Assembly: GCA_947585115.1 (NCBI GenBank)
Contig: CANPWW010000021.1
Coordinates: 1 to 34,478 of the forward strand
Source of the DNA: an uncultured Monoglobus sp.
GTDB taxonomy: Bacteria; Bacillota; Clostridia; Monoglobales; Monoglobaceae
Direction: 5' to 3'
Length of the DNA stretch: 34,478 bases
The notes under the pieces are model-generated. The model did no database searches. It was not told the DNA's origin and saw only the letters and a program-made list of their open reading frames with translations. This document shows positions 14,701 to 22,223 of this stretch, piece by piece. The stretch's first letter is position 1. The number at the start of each line of letters is the position of its first letter. The translations under genes and the position numbers were made by a program.

Positions 14701-15306
14701 GTCCACAAACCAGCTCGTTGAGCAGTGGTCTATGATAACGTCCTGGTTCCACTGACCGCCGATTCCGTCATACTCGCCGCCGTTCTTGTTGGTGGGACGC
14801 ACGCGCATATAGCGGATCATAACGTTTTTTCTGCCGTTGCCTATCCTGAGATCTCCGCCGGTCAGAGTAACGCCGTCTCCGGGCGCTGTCTGGCCAAGCA
14901 GAGTGATGTTGTTTCGATTGATATAGAGCGTGTCGGGCACCTCGATAATGCCGCCCACGTCAAACACAACGATCCTGCCGACAGTTTCTGAATCGTCGCC
15001 GGTCGTCACGCCGTCGCCCACCGCGTCGGCAAGCGTACCGGGGCCGTCAGCGTCAAGTTTCGTCACGTGGTACACCTCGACGGTACCGCCGTTGTCCAAA
15101 GCGGATCTCGCGCCCTTGGTGTATTTTCCTCCGCCCTCGGCGCCCGGGAAAGCGGGCAGCGGGTTCGGCACCGCGGTAGGATCGGGCTCCTGCGAAGGCG
15201 CCGCGCTTTCCGCGGGGTTTTCGTCGCCCTCGGCGAAAACCGGGCATGCCGAAAATACGGAAAACGCCACGCATAATACCAGAATGTAAGACAATAATTT
15301 TTTCAT
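11779..15306 (-). CDS. Secreted multidomain pectate lyase (PL1-like)
   Basis: This is a very large exported enzyme (1175 residues from the ATG at 15306), which cleaves polygalacturonate/pectin by beta-elimination. In order it has a signal peptide (MKKLLSYILVLCVAFSVFSA, cut after VFA), a Pro-rich linker, and a PL1 beta-helix from PAFPGAEGGGKYTKGARSA to about residue 450, with VIIDHCSTSW, DGIGGQWNQD and HHDSRSPRLDR (catalytic Arg region). Then come an Ig/Fn3-like segment (about 490-620), a concanavalin-like/DUF1349-like segment (about 625-855), a PTPEPTPTPAPT linker, a possible sugar-binding domain (about 880-1065) and a C-terminal beta domain ending YLWSGGNLQPYTNVR, resembling C-terminal modules of other clostridial secreted proteins. 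The second ATG is preferred over the one at 15324: GGAG lies 8 nt before it and it begins the typical signal peptide. No sortase motif, SLH domain or dockerin was seen. Confidence 0.88.
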   Translation of the reverse strand: MKKLLSYILVLCVAFSVFSACPVFAEGDENPAESAAPSQEPDPTAVPNPLPAFPGAEGGGKYTKGARSALDNGGTVEVYHVTKLDADGPGTLADAVGDGVTTGDDSETVGRIVVFDVGGIIEVPDTLYINRNNITLLGQTAPGDGVTLTGGDLRIGNGRKNVMIRYMRVRPTNKNGGEYDGIGGQWNQDVIIDHCSTSWFVDEGLTLYAGNAENATYKQGQRLTVQDTIAAESMRLSGHFKGAHGYGGILGGTNATYYRNLFAHHDSRSPRLDRALQKTDIQNNMVYNWGVTNSAYGGEPTSPHNQVLNPSKINYANNYYSFGPSTREDRKPRIYDLDKLAKTVDGVTYKSQFYMENNYVDGYSDVTADNWLGKAVNNAADQVERMSEPFSLGDELYPDLNVSEVIPGAEVKDAILPGIGATLPKRDATDARIIDAKNRTGRIINNSDEVGGISGFEKVEKTFEIPADWKTANNMGTAKDEDIIQEGENAGYTWIEAYVNDWTEEQSASLPTNPEIVVTSPAIASVSGKVGDTNVNNGRWTVIDDTQTVAYKAQASPVGGTAITKMELWDGPNMIKTYDGASAIDDTISLDIGEHYLSCMAYNDKGESTRSTTSIVYVNGTDTPEGWQMAKIGSPGYGNGAASVDENGIYTIGGSGKIGGKSDSCAFMYRQVSGNFDISIKMEDMMGNENGPVMGLMVRNTLDANSVSASLVDGWIKLGRNPRIVARTTKGGAMAVDNSQKYNDLKDGNSDDMKSDQKIGIFFEDKNGGVVSANNLGEYNDGNKKGYNWLPGEAHELPSYLRIQRDGDNLVFSVSNGGESYTDNIRQPYIMNIKGLPETMYVGVAIDSHQGQSDASPKAYYSMASFSDLKLDNKSNFEGLPTPEPTPTPAPTVEPYIASQYDIWQDGASTENGALSTNSVVYKDGEPALYVETFNVYRQLAEPYSDGVVDFDFDVYVDKDVARSFRVYFENKSGNWQNGDNVFAEIINNANNQINKGPALDDRANPFVTYDQIGGSGWVHFDTKIDYSKVGTDGFITMTASKKDGTILGETTIGSIEGRDTTLRSIRLVKTADPTYFANMRLEKEFSSDKVFYVSEPTMDGRTVRASIKNVGEQGGAMFIAAAYENGVLADAKIAEIPMSDSEYIVSDMAFDKDYTDVRFYLWSGGNLQPYTNVR

Positions 15307-15347
15307 GATCCTCGCTCCAATCATTGATTTTTTGTTCTTTAATACAA

Positions 15348-15376
15348 ATTATAACACATTTAGCCGCCTATTGCAA
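15348..15376 (-). promoter_or_regulatory. Promoter of pectate lyase gene
   Basis: Leftward TTGCAA (15376-15371), a 17-bp spacer and TATAAT (15353-15348), with the extended -10 TGT just before it. It begins directly after the hydrogenase operon terminator. Confidence 0.75.
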
Positions 15377-15384
15377 CAAAAAGT

Positions 15385-15416
15385 TAAAGAAAACCGCCGG
15401 CGGTGCCGACGGTTTT
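15385..15416 (-). terminator. Rho-independent terminator of hydrogenase operon
   Basis: A 12-bp stem (15405-15416 with 15390-15401, one G-U pair) with a 3-nt loop, ending in TTTTCTTT in the leftward direction, 14 bp after the hydA stop. Confidence 0.8.
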
Positions 15417-15429
15417 TGTATGCCGTAAT

Positions 15430-17181
15430 TTAGAACAGGCCTCTGCTCGTGTATGTTGTGTGAAGCAGCTCGTGAGCCCTGTGGGAGCCCGGCTTTTCGA
15501 GGTACTCGTTATAGAGAGTTACCATGTCGGGATTCTCGTGGCTCTTTCTGATACCGCTGGCTCTGTCCTCGGAATAGATGGCCTTGGCGCGCTCAACGCG
15601 GACGTCTTTATCCATCTTGTCCTTGGAGCTTACTATCGGCTGTCCGCCGCCGTTTACGCAGCCTCCGGGACACGCCATGATCTCAATAAAGTGATAGTCG
15701 GCCTTGCCGTCTCTGATGCTCTCGAGCAGCTTTCTGGCGTTGCCCAGACCGTGAGCGACCGCGACTTTGACGTCCATGCCGCCCATGTTGACCGTGGCCT
15801 CTTTGATGCCCTCAACGCCGCGCACGCCGTGGTACTCGATCTCCTCAACCGACTTGCCGCCGAGGGTGTCGGCAGCCGTTCTGAGCGCCGCCTCCATAAC
15901 GCCGCCCGTAGCGCCGAATATAACGCCCGCGCCGCTGGCTCTCTCGAATGGCTGATCGAAGTCCTCATCTGGCAGCTTGCTGAACATTATGCCCGCTTCC
16001 TTTATCATATCGGCGAGCTCGCGGGTTGAGATGACCGCGTCAACGTCTCTCAGGCCGCCGCACTCCATCTCGGGCCTGCCCGCCTCAAACTTTTTGGCAA
16101 CGCAGGGCATGACCGAAACCATGAATATGCTCTTGGGGTCGATGCCGTGTTTCTCGGCGTAGTAGCTCTTTACGATCGCGCCGAACATCTCGTGGGGAGA
16201 CTTGCAGCTTGAAAGATTGTCGAGGAAATCGGGGAAGTTATGCTCGCAGAACTTGACCCAGCCGGGGCTGCAGGAGGTTATCATCGGCAGCTTGCCGCCG
16301 TTTTTGATCCTCTCAACAAGCTCGTTCGCCTCCTCCATGATAGTGAGGTCGGCTCCCGTGTCGGTGTCGAACACCTTGTCAAATCCCAGTCTGCGCAGCG
16401 CCGCGGCCATTTTTCCTGTGACCGCCGTTCCCATAGGATAGCCGAATTCCTCGCCCAAAGCGGCTCTTACCGCGGGCGCGGTCTGCACGATAACGACCTT
16501 GCTGTCGTCGGCGATGGCATCCCAAACCTCTTTGGTGTTGTTCTTTTCTCTCAGCGCGCCCGTGGGACATGAGATTATGCACTGTCCGCAGTTGACGCAG
16601 GATGTGTCCGCAAGGCTCATATCAAAGGCCGAGCCGACCTTTGTCCTGAATCCGCGCTCCATCGTTTCGATGACCGAAACGGTCTGAACATTTTTGCACA
16701 TATTGACGCAGCGGCGGCAGAGCACGCACTTGTTGTTGTCGCGAACGATCGAGGGCGAAACCTCGTCTATGTCGTAGGTGTTCATCTCGCCCTCAAACGG
16801 GATGTTCTCAACGCCCAGATCATCCGCCAAAGCCTGAAGCTCGCACTTCTGGTTTCTCGGACAGCTGAGACATTTTCTGTCGTGGTCGGAAAGCAGCAGC
16901 TCAAGTGTCACTCTCCTCTGGTCCCTTACCTTCTTTGTATTAGTCAGAACCTCAAGACCCTCGGACACGGGATAAACGCAGGAAGCCTGCAGCGCTCTCG
17001 CGCCCTTAATCTCAACGATGCACATTCTGCACGCGCCTGTCTTGCTGACGTCCTTTAGGTAGCACAGGGTGGGGATATCTATTCCGTTTTCCCTTGCCGC
17101 CTCTAAAATTGTATAATTCTCGGGAACAGAAATTTCCGTTCCGTTTATTTTCATATTAACCATATTAATTTTTTCAGACAT
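15430..17181 (-). CDS. hydA: [FeFe] hydrogenase catalytic subunit HydA (electron-bifurcating type)
   Basis: This 583-residue cytoplasmic iron-sulfur enzyme makes or oxidises H2. The N-terminus has a [2Fe-2S] domain (C40, C51, C54, C68), a His-ligated [4Fe-4S] site (H100, C104, C107, C113) and two [4Fe-4S] sites (C152/155/158/162 and C195/198/201/205). The H-cluster domain carries the three signatures TSCSPGW (302-308), MPCVAKKFE (358-366) and MACPGGCVNGGGQP (502-515), with ligand cysteines C304, C360, C504 and C508. The first signature has Ser where many monomeric enzymes have the proton-relay Cys. With NuoF-like and NuoE-like genes upstream it forms a HydABC trimer, which in studied anaerobes couples NADH and reduced ferredoxin oxidation to H2. 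AAGGAGGG lies 7 nt before the ATG. It is 13 bp downstream of hydB. Confidence 0.95.
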   Translation of the reverse strand: MSEKINMVNMKINGTEISVPENYTILEAARENGIDIPTLCYLKDVSKTGACRMCIVEIKGARALQASCVYPVSEGLEVLTNTKKVRDQRRVTLELLLSDHDRKCLSCPRNQKCELQALADDLGVENIPFEGEMNTYDIDEVSPSIVRDNNKCVLCRRCVNMCKNVQTVSVIETMERGFRTKVGSAFDMSLADTSCVNCGQCIISCPTGALREKNNTKEVWDAIADDSKVVIVQTAPAVRAALGEEFGYPMGTAVTGKMAAALRRLGFDKVFDTDTGADLTIMEEANELVERIKNGGKLPMITSCSPGWVKFCEHNFPDFLDNLSSCKSPHEMFGAIVKSYYAEKHGIDPKSIFMVSVMPCVAKKFEAGRPEMECGGLRDVDAVISTRELADMIKEAGIMFSKLPDEDFDQPFERASGAGVIFGATGGVMEAALRTAADTLGGKSVEEIEYHGVRGVEGIKEATVNMGGMDVKVAVAHGLGNARKLLESIRDGKADYHFIEIMACPGGCVNGGGQPIVSSKDKMDKDVRVERAKAIYSEDRASGIRKSHENPDMVTLYNEYLEKPGSHRAHELLHTTYTSRGLF

Positions 17182-17194
17182 CTCTATTCCCTCC

Positions 17195-19078
17195 TTACTG
17201 CTTGCTGATAGCCTTAAAGGGGCACTTATCCATGCAAGCGCCGCACTTTACGCACTTATCGGTGTCGATCGTGAACGGACTCTTGACCTGACCCGAGATC
17301 GCGCCCACGGGACATTGCTTGGCGCACAGGCTGCAGCCGCGGCACTTGTCGGGGTCGATCGTGAACTTCAAAAGTCCCTTGCAGACATGGGCGGGACATG
17401 TTTTGTCCTTAATATGCGCCTCGTACTCGTTTCTGAAATACTTTAATGTGGACAGAACCGGGTTCGGCGCGGTCTGACCAAGACCGCAGAGCGATCCCGC
17501 CTTGATGGCGTTGGCCAACTCCTCAAGACGATCAAGATCCTCCATGGTGCCCTTGCCCTCGGTTATTTTTGTCAGTATCTCAAGCAGGCGCTTTGTGCCG
17601 ATTCGGCAGGGCGTGCACTTTCCGCAGGACTCGTCAACCGTGAACTCAAGGAAAAACTTGGCGATATCTACCATGCAGTTGTCCTCGTCCATAACGATCA
17701 GTCCGCCCGAGCCCATCATTGAGCCGATGGCCGTCAGCGAATCGTAGTCGATAGGCGTGTCTATAAGCTCCGCGGGGATACATCCGCCGGAAGGGCCGCC
17801 CGTCTGAGCCGCCTTGAACTTCTTGCCGTTCGGGATACCTCCTCCGATATCCTCGATTATCTCGCGCATGGTTGTGCCCATGGGAACCTCGACAAGACCC
17901 GTGTTGTGGATCTTTCCGCCGAGGGCGAACACCTTGGTGCCCTTGCTCTTTTCGGTGCCCGTGGACGCGAACCACTCGGCGCCCTTCAATATAATTCTGG
18001 GCACGTTGGCGTAGGTCTCAACGTTGTTGAGTATAGTGGGCACGCCGAACAGACCTTTGACCGCGGGGAACGGGGGACGGGGTCTCGGCTCGCCCCTGTG
18101 ACCCTCGATAGATGTCATCAAAGCGGTTTCCTCGCCGCACACGAACGCGCCCGCGCCCAGTCTGATATCAATATCAAAATCGAATCCCGAGCCGAAAATG
18201 TCCTTGCCCAGCATTCCGTATTCTCTCGCCTGCTTTATGGCGATCTTGAGTCTCTCCACCGCGATGGGGTACTCGGCTCTGATATATATGTAGCCTTGGC
18301 ACGCGCCTATAGCGTAACCCGCTATAGTCATCGCCTCAAGCACCGCGTGGGGATCGCCCTCGAGTATGCTTCTGTCCATGAACGCGCCGGGGTCGCCCTC
18401 GTCGGCGTTGCAGCACACGTATTTTATATCGCCCTTTGAGTTGGCGGCGAACTGCCACTTTGTGCCCGTGGGGAAGCCGGCGCCGCCGCGGCCCCTGAGG
18501 CCCGACGCGCTGATCGTGTCGATGACCTGCTGAGGCGTCATTTCTTTAAGCACCTTACCCAGCGCCGCGTATCCGTCTCTGGCTATGTACTCCTCGATGT
18601 TCTCGGGATTGATAACGCCGCAGTTCCTGAGCGCCACTCTGTGCTGCTTTTTATAAAAGTCGATCTCGTTGAGCGACTTGATCTCGTCGGTGCCCGCGTG
18701 AACGGACTCCTCATAGAGCAGTCTTGTAACGACCTTGCCGCCCATCAGGTGCTGCTCGACTATCTCGTGCACGTCCTCGGCCTTTACCATGCTGTAGAAC
18801 GCGCCCTCGGGATAAACTATAACGACCGGGCCCAGCGCGCAAAGACCGAAGCAGCCCGTCTTAACGAGCTTTACCTTATCGCCCAGATCGTTCTTTTCTA
18901 TCAGCTTCTCAAACTCGGCAATCAGCGTCATACTGCCCGACGAGGTGCAGCCTGTACCGCCGCACACCAGAACCTGATACTTATAATCACTATTGGTATT
19001 TTCGCTGTCATCATTTCTCATGTCCACCAGGTCGAACATTTTTTCGCGAATTGATTTAAGCTCTTCCAAACTTTTCAT
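17195..19078 (-). CDS. hydB: NADH-dehydrogenase-like hydrogenase subunit HydB (NuoF-like)
   Basis: This 627-residue subunit carries FMN and the NADH site. It has an N-terminal thioredoxin-like [2Fe-2S] domain (about 33-110, with CGGTGCTSSG and TGCFGLCALGP) and a NuoF core (about 140-545) with GLRGRGGAGFPTGTKW (194-209), NADEGDPGAFMDR and GAGAFVCGEETALM. The [4Fe-4S] site reads CGKCTPCR ... CGLGQTAPNP, and a C-terminal two-cluster ferredoxin domain holds CRGCSLCAKQCP and CVKCGACMDKCP. This order is the standard HydB of bifurcating hydrogenases and NADP-reducing relatives. It is the middle gene of the operon, 31 bp after hydC and 13 bp before hydA. The strict assignment to NADH rather than NADPH is from family knowledge. 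Confidence 0.95.
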   Translation of the reverse strand: MKSLEELKSIREKMFDLVDMRNDDSENTNSDYKYQVLVCGGTGCTSSGSMTLIAEFEKLIEKNDLGDKVKLVKTGCFGLCALGPVVIVYPEGAFYSMVKAEDVHEIVEQHLMGGKVVTRLLYEESVHAGTDEIKSLNEIDFYKKQHRVALRNCGVINPENIEEYIARDGYAALGKVLKEMTPQQVIDTISASGLRGRGGAGFPTGTKWQFAANSKGDIKYVCCNADEGDPGAFMDRSILEGDPHAVLEAMTIAGYAIGACQGYIYIRAEYPIAVERLKIAIKQAREYGMLGKDIFGSGFDFDIDIRLGAGAFVCGEETALMTSIEGHRGEPRPRPPFPAVKGLFGVPTILNNVETYANVPRIILKGAEWFASTGTEKSKGTKVFALGGKIHNTGLVEVPMGTTMREIIEDIGGGIPNGKKFKAAQTGGPSGGCIPAELIDTPIDYDSLTAIGSMMGSGGLIVMDEDNCMVDIAKFFLEFTVDESCGKCTPCRIGTKRLLEILTKITEGKGTMEDLDRLEELANAIKAGSLCGLGQTAPNPVLSTLKYFRNEYEAHIKDKTCPAHVCKGLLKFTIDPDKCRGCSLCAKQCPVGAISGQVKSPFTIDTDKCVKCGACMDKCPFKAISKQ

Positions 19079-19109
19079 TTTAACCCTCCAAACTTTATGC
19101 TCGTTTAAA

Positions 19110-19589
19110 CTAACTGTACTGCTTGACTATGCCTTCGACCTGATCAACGGTCAGTCTGCCGTGAACATCGTCGCCGATCGTCATAACGGGAGCCAGACCG
19201 CAGGCGCCTATGCAGCGCGTCGCGTCAAGCGAGAACTTGCCGTCGTCCGTGCACTCTCCGACGTCGATCTTTAAAATGTCCTTGAGCTTTTCGAGAATAT
19301 CGCCGCTGCCCTTTACGTAGCAAGCGGTTCCGAGACAGACACCGATGGGGTGCTCGCCCTTGGGATTCAGAGAGAACTGAGTGTAGAACGTCACAATTCC
19401 ATATACCTCGGCAAGAGACACACCCAGACCCTCGGCAATCATTTTCTGAACCTCGATCGGAAGGTAGCCGTAGATATCCTGCGCCTCATGCAGAACCGGG
19501 ATAGTGGCGCCTTTCTCACCCTTGTGAGCGGCTATGACAGCCTTTAGCTGCTCTTCCTGCTCTTTTGTACCCTTAAATGGGATCGCCAT
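19110..19589 (-). CDS. hydC: Hydrogenase subunit HydC (NuoE-like [2Fe-2S] protein)
   Basis: This 159-residue thioredoxin-fold subunit binds one [2Fe-2S] cluster through two Cys pairs, in CLGTACYVKG and CIGACGLAP. It has the family landmarks IPVLHEAQDIYGYLP and VSLAEVYGIVTFYTQFSL. It passes electrons within the HydABC complex. The start is the ATG at 19589, preceded by AGGAGG with an 8-nt gap; a TTG two codons earlier lies too close to that site. It is the first gene of the operon, with a leader of about 77 nt. Confidence 0.93.
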   Translation of the reverse strand: MAIPFKGTKEQEEQLKAVIAAHKGEKGATIPVLHEAQDIYGYLPIEVQKMIAEGLGVSLAEVYGIVTFYTQFSLNPKGEHPIGVCLGTACYVKGSGDILEKLKDILKIDVGECTDDGKFSLDATRCIGACGLAPVMTIGDDVHGRLTVDQVEGIVKQYS

Positions 19590-19672
19590 TTGCAAAACCT
19601 CCTATTAATTTCAATTTCGTGTATATGTTATAAGGTTAATCATATTTCAACACTTCTCCGAAAAACCAATTT

Positions 19673-19701
19673 ATTATATCACAAAAAAATTAAAACTGCA
19701 A
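19673..19701 (-). promoter_or_regulatory. Promoter of hydCBA operon
   Basis: Leftward TTGCAG (19701-19696), a 17-bp spacer and TATAAT (19678-19673), in a very AT-rich region. A single Rex-like half-site TTGTTAA at 19719-19725 lies upstream of it but lacks a proper second half. Confidence 0.75.
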
Positions 19702-19736
19702 CAATAACTTTAAAAATATTGTTAAAAAAAATACAC

Positions 19737-19789
19737 AAAAATTATCGGCAGCCGAAAATCAACGTATTTGCGTCGGTTTCGGGCTGCCG
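19737..19789 (-). terminator. Probable terminator of radical SAM gene
   Basis: CGGCAGCCCGAAA (19789-19777 read leftward) pairs with TTTCGGCTGCCG (19757-19746), one bulge, with a 19-nt loop holding a small ACG/CGT stem. A T-rich tail follows leftward. The 93 bp between this and the stop at 19883 contain a short direct repeat of TTACGCCAA (about 19811 and 19822) and no gene. Confidence 0.6.
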
Positions 19790-19882
19790 CGATTATAAAA
19801 TTTATTCGTTTTACGCCAATTTACGCCAAATGTCGGTTCGACGCTGCTGTTTTTACGGCAAATTGACACATTGGAAAAACGC

Positions 19883-20485
19883 CTATTCTATATACTCTCT
19901 GACGCGGAAGGTCACGCCTACGCTTTCGGCGATTCGGCGGCACAGCTCTATGTCGCTGTCGGGCATGGTCTTGTCGACCACGCTGAACACCACGTCTTTT
20001 ACATAGGGCTTTGCCTTTTTAGCAAATTCCTGAAGGGCCGCGAAGGATCCTTCCCCGTATCTGCTGTGACATATCTTTTGGTACGCCTCGGCTGTCGGAG
20101 CGTTCAGGCTGATAGAAACTATGTCAATAGCGCCGCGCAGCTCGGGCGTGACGTCCCTGCCGTTTATCAGGTTGGCCTGACCGTTGGTGTTGACGCGTAT
20201 CTGCACGTCATGATTCGCTTTTAGCCACTTCGCGATTTTTATCATATCGTCAAAGCGCTCGGTCGGCTCGCCGAAGCCGCAGAACACCACCGCGTCGTAT
20301 TTGTCTAAATCCCGCTTTTCAAAGTCGGCCTTGATCTCGTCGATAGTCGGCTCACGCTCAAGCCACAGATCGTCCCGGCCGTTCACGTTGTCGTGCTTTG
20401 AGCGCAGGCAAAACTCGCAGGCGTTGGAGCAGCGGTTGGTTATATTAACATAGAGGGAATTCCCCAATTCATAAGTTATCGTCAT
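19883..20485 (-). CDS. TatD-linked-type radical SAM protein
   Basis: This small radical SAM enzyme has 200 residues, the usual size of the group. The cluster-binding motif CSNACEFC gives C19, C23 and C26 (CxxxCxxC). Other landmarks are FCGFGEPTERFDDM (the GGE-like SAM region), IRVNTNGQANLINGRDV and IVSISLNAPTAEAYQKICHSRYG. This pattern matches the radical SAM family that is typically encoded next to, or fused with, a TatD-family nuclease; its reaction is unknown. No tatD gene is in this window and the gene stands alone between terminators. AAAGGA lies 8 nt before the ATG. It lacks the extra C-terminal Cys clusters of peptide-modifying SPASM enzymes. Confidence 0.8.
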   Translation of the reverse strand: MTITYELGNSLYVNITNRCSNACEFCLRSKHDNVNGRDDLWLEREPTIDEIKADFEKRDLDKYDAVVFCGFGEPTERFDDMIKIAKWLKANHDVQIRVNTNGQANLINGRDVTPELRGAIDIVSISLNAPTAEAYQKICHSRYGEGSFAALQEFAKKAKPYVKDVVFSVVDKTMPDSDIELCRRIAESVGVTFRVREYIE

Positions 20486-20508
20486 GGTACCGGTCCTTTC
20501 TATTGGGT

Positions 20509-20537
20509 ATTATAACACAAAACAATGTCAATTGCAA
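20509..20537 (-). promoter_or_regulatory. Promoter of radical SAM gene
   Basis: Leftward TTGCAA (20537-20532), a 17-bp spacer and TATAAT (20514-20509) with extended -10 TGT. A perfect TTGACA lies inside the spacer but is only 11 bp from the -10, so it is not the -35. Confidence 0.7.
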
Positions 20538-20545
20538 GCGGATAA

Positions 20546-20581
20546 TAAAAAAGGCCTCCCCCGCCTTTTTTAGGGGGAGGC
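20546..20581 (-). terminator. Rho-independent terminator of glutamate dehydrogenase gene
   Basis: GCCTCCCCC (20581-20573 leftward) pairs with GGGGGAGGC (20562-20554) across a 10-nt loop, followed by CTTTTTTA. It ends about 10 bp before the radical SAM promoter. Confidence 0.85.
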
Positions 20582-20600
20582 AATTATATTTAAAATTATA

Positions 20601-22004
<1,404 letters not shown>

Positions 22005-22009
22005 TTAGA

Positions 22010-22112
22010 GCGGGCGGCAGATTGCCGCCCCTACAGGTTTGGCGGAATTCGCATGTATAGCGGCAATTCGACGCATCAATGGCACCTGTAGGGGCGGATA
22101 TTATCCGCCCGT
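22010..22112. repeat. MITE-like inverted-repeat element
   Basis: Two 29-nt arms are near-perfect reverse complements: 22010-22038 (starts GCGGGCGGCAG, ends CCCCTACAGGT) and 22084-22112 (starts ACCTGTAGGGG, ends TCCGCCCGT). Each arm holds its own small GGCGG/CCGCC hairpin. The 45-bp centre has no coding potential. AGTGATTAG, also found in the repeat at 3521-3643, lies at 22000-22008. No transposase is present. Confidence 0.7.
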
Positions 22113-22117
22113 GTTAA

Positions 22118-22164
22118 CCCCTCTCAGTCACCTTCGGTGACAGCTCTCCCCAAGGGGCGAGCCT
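22118..22164 (+). repeat. Two-hairpin intergenic repeat, full copy
   Basis: CCCTCTCAGTCACC-TTC-GGTGAC forms the first hairpin and CTCTCCCC-AA-GGGGCGAG the second. It has the same architecture as the copies at 3521-3643. Confidence 0.65.
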
Positions 22165-22194
22165 AGTCTCTAGTCCCTATTTCCAAGTTTCTAC

Positions 22195-22223
22195 GCTGAC
22201 AGCTCTCCCCAAGGGGCGAGCCT
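22195..22223 (+). repeat. Two-hairpin intergenic repeat, partial copy abutting a stop codon
   Basis: The 27 bases from 22197 to 22223 are identical to 22138-22164, but the left arm of the first hairpin is missing. The copy ends on the last base of the NfnB-like gene's stop codon, so in the NfnB transcript this hairpin follows the stop immediately. Confidence 0.65.

Noticed and set aside
19708-19736. Rex site upstream of the hydCBA promoter
   Set aside because: Only one half (TTGTTAA, 19719-19725) matches; the other half AATACAC differs at most key positions and the site lies upstream of the -35, so it is not counted.
20521-20531. TTGACA as -35 of the radical SAM promoter
   Set aside because: It is only 11 bp from the -10; TTGCAA at 17 bp is the correctly spaced element.
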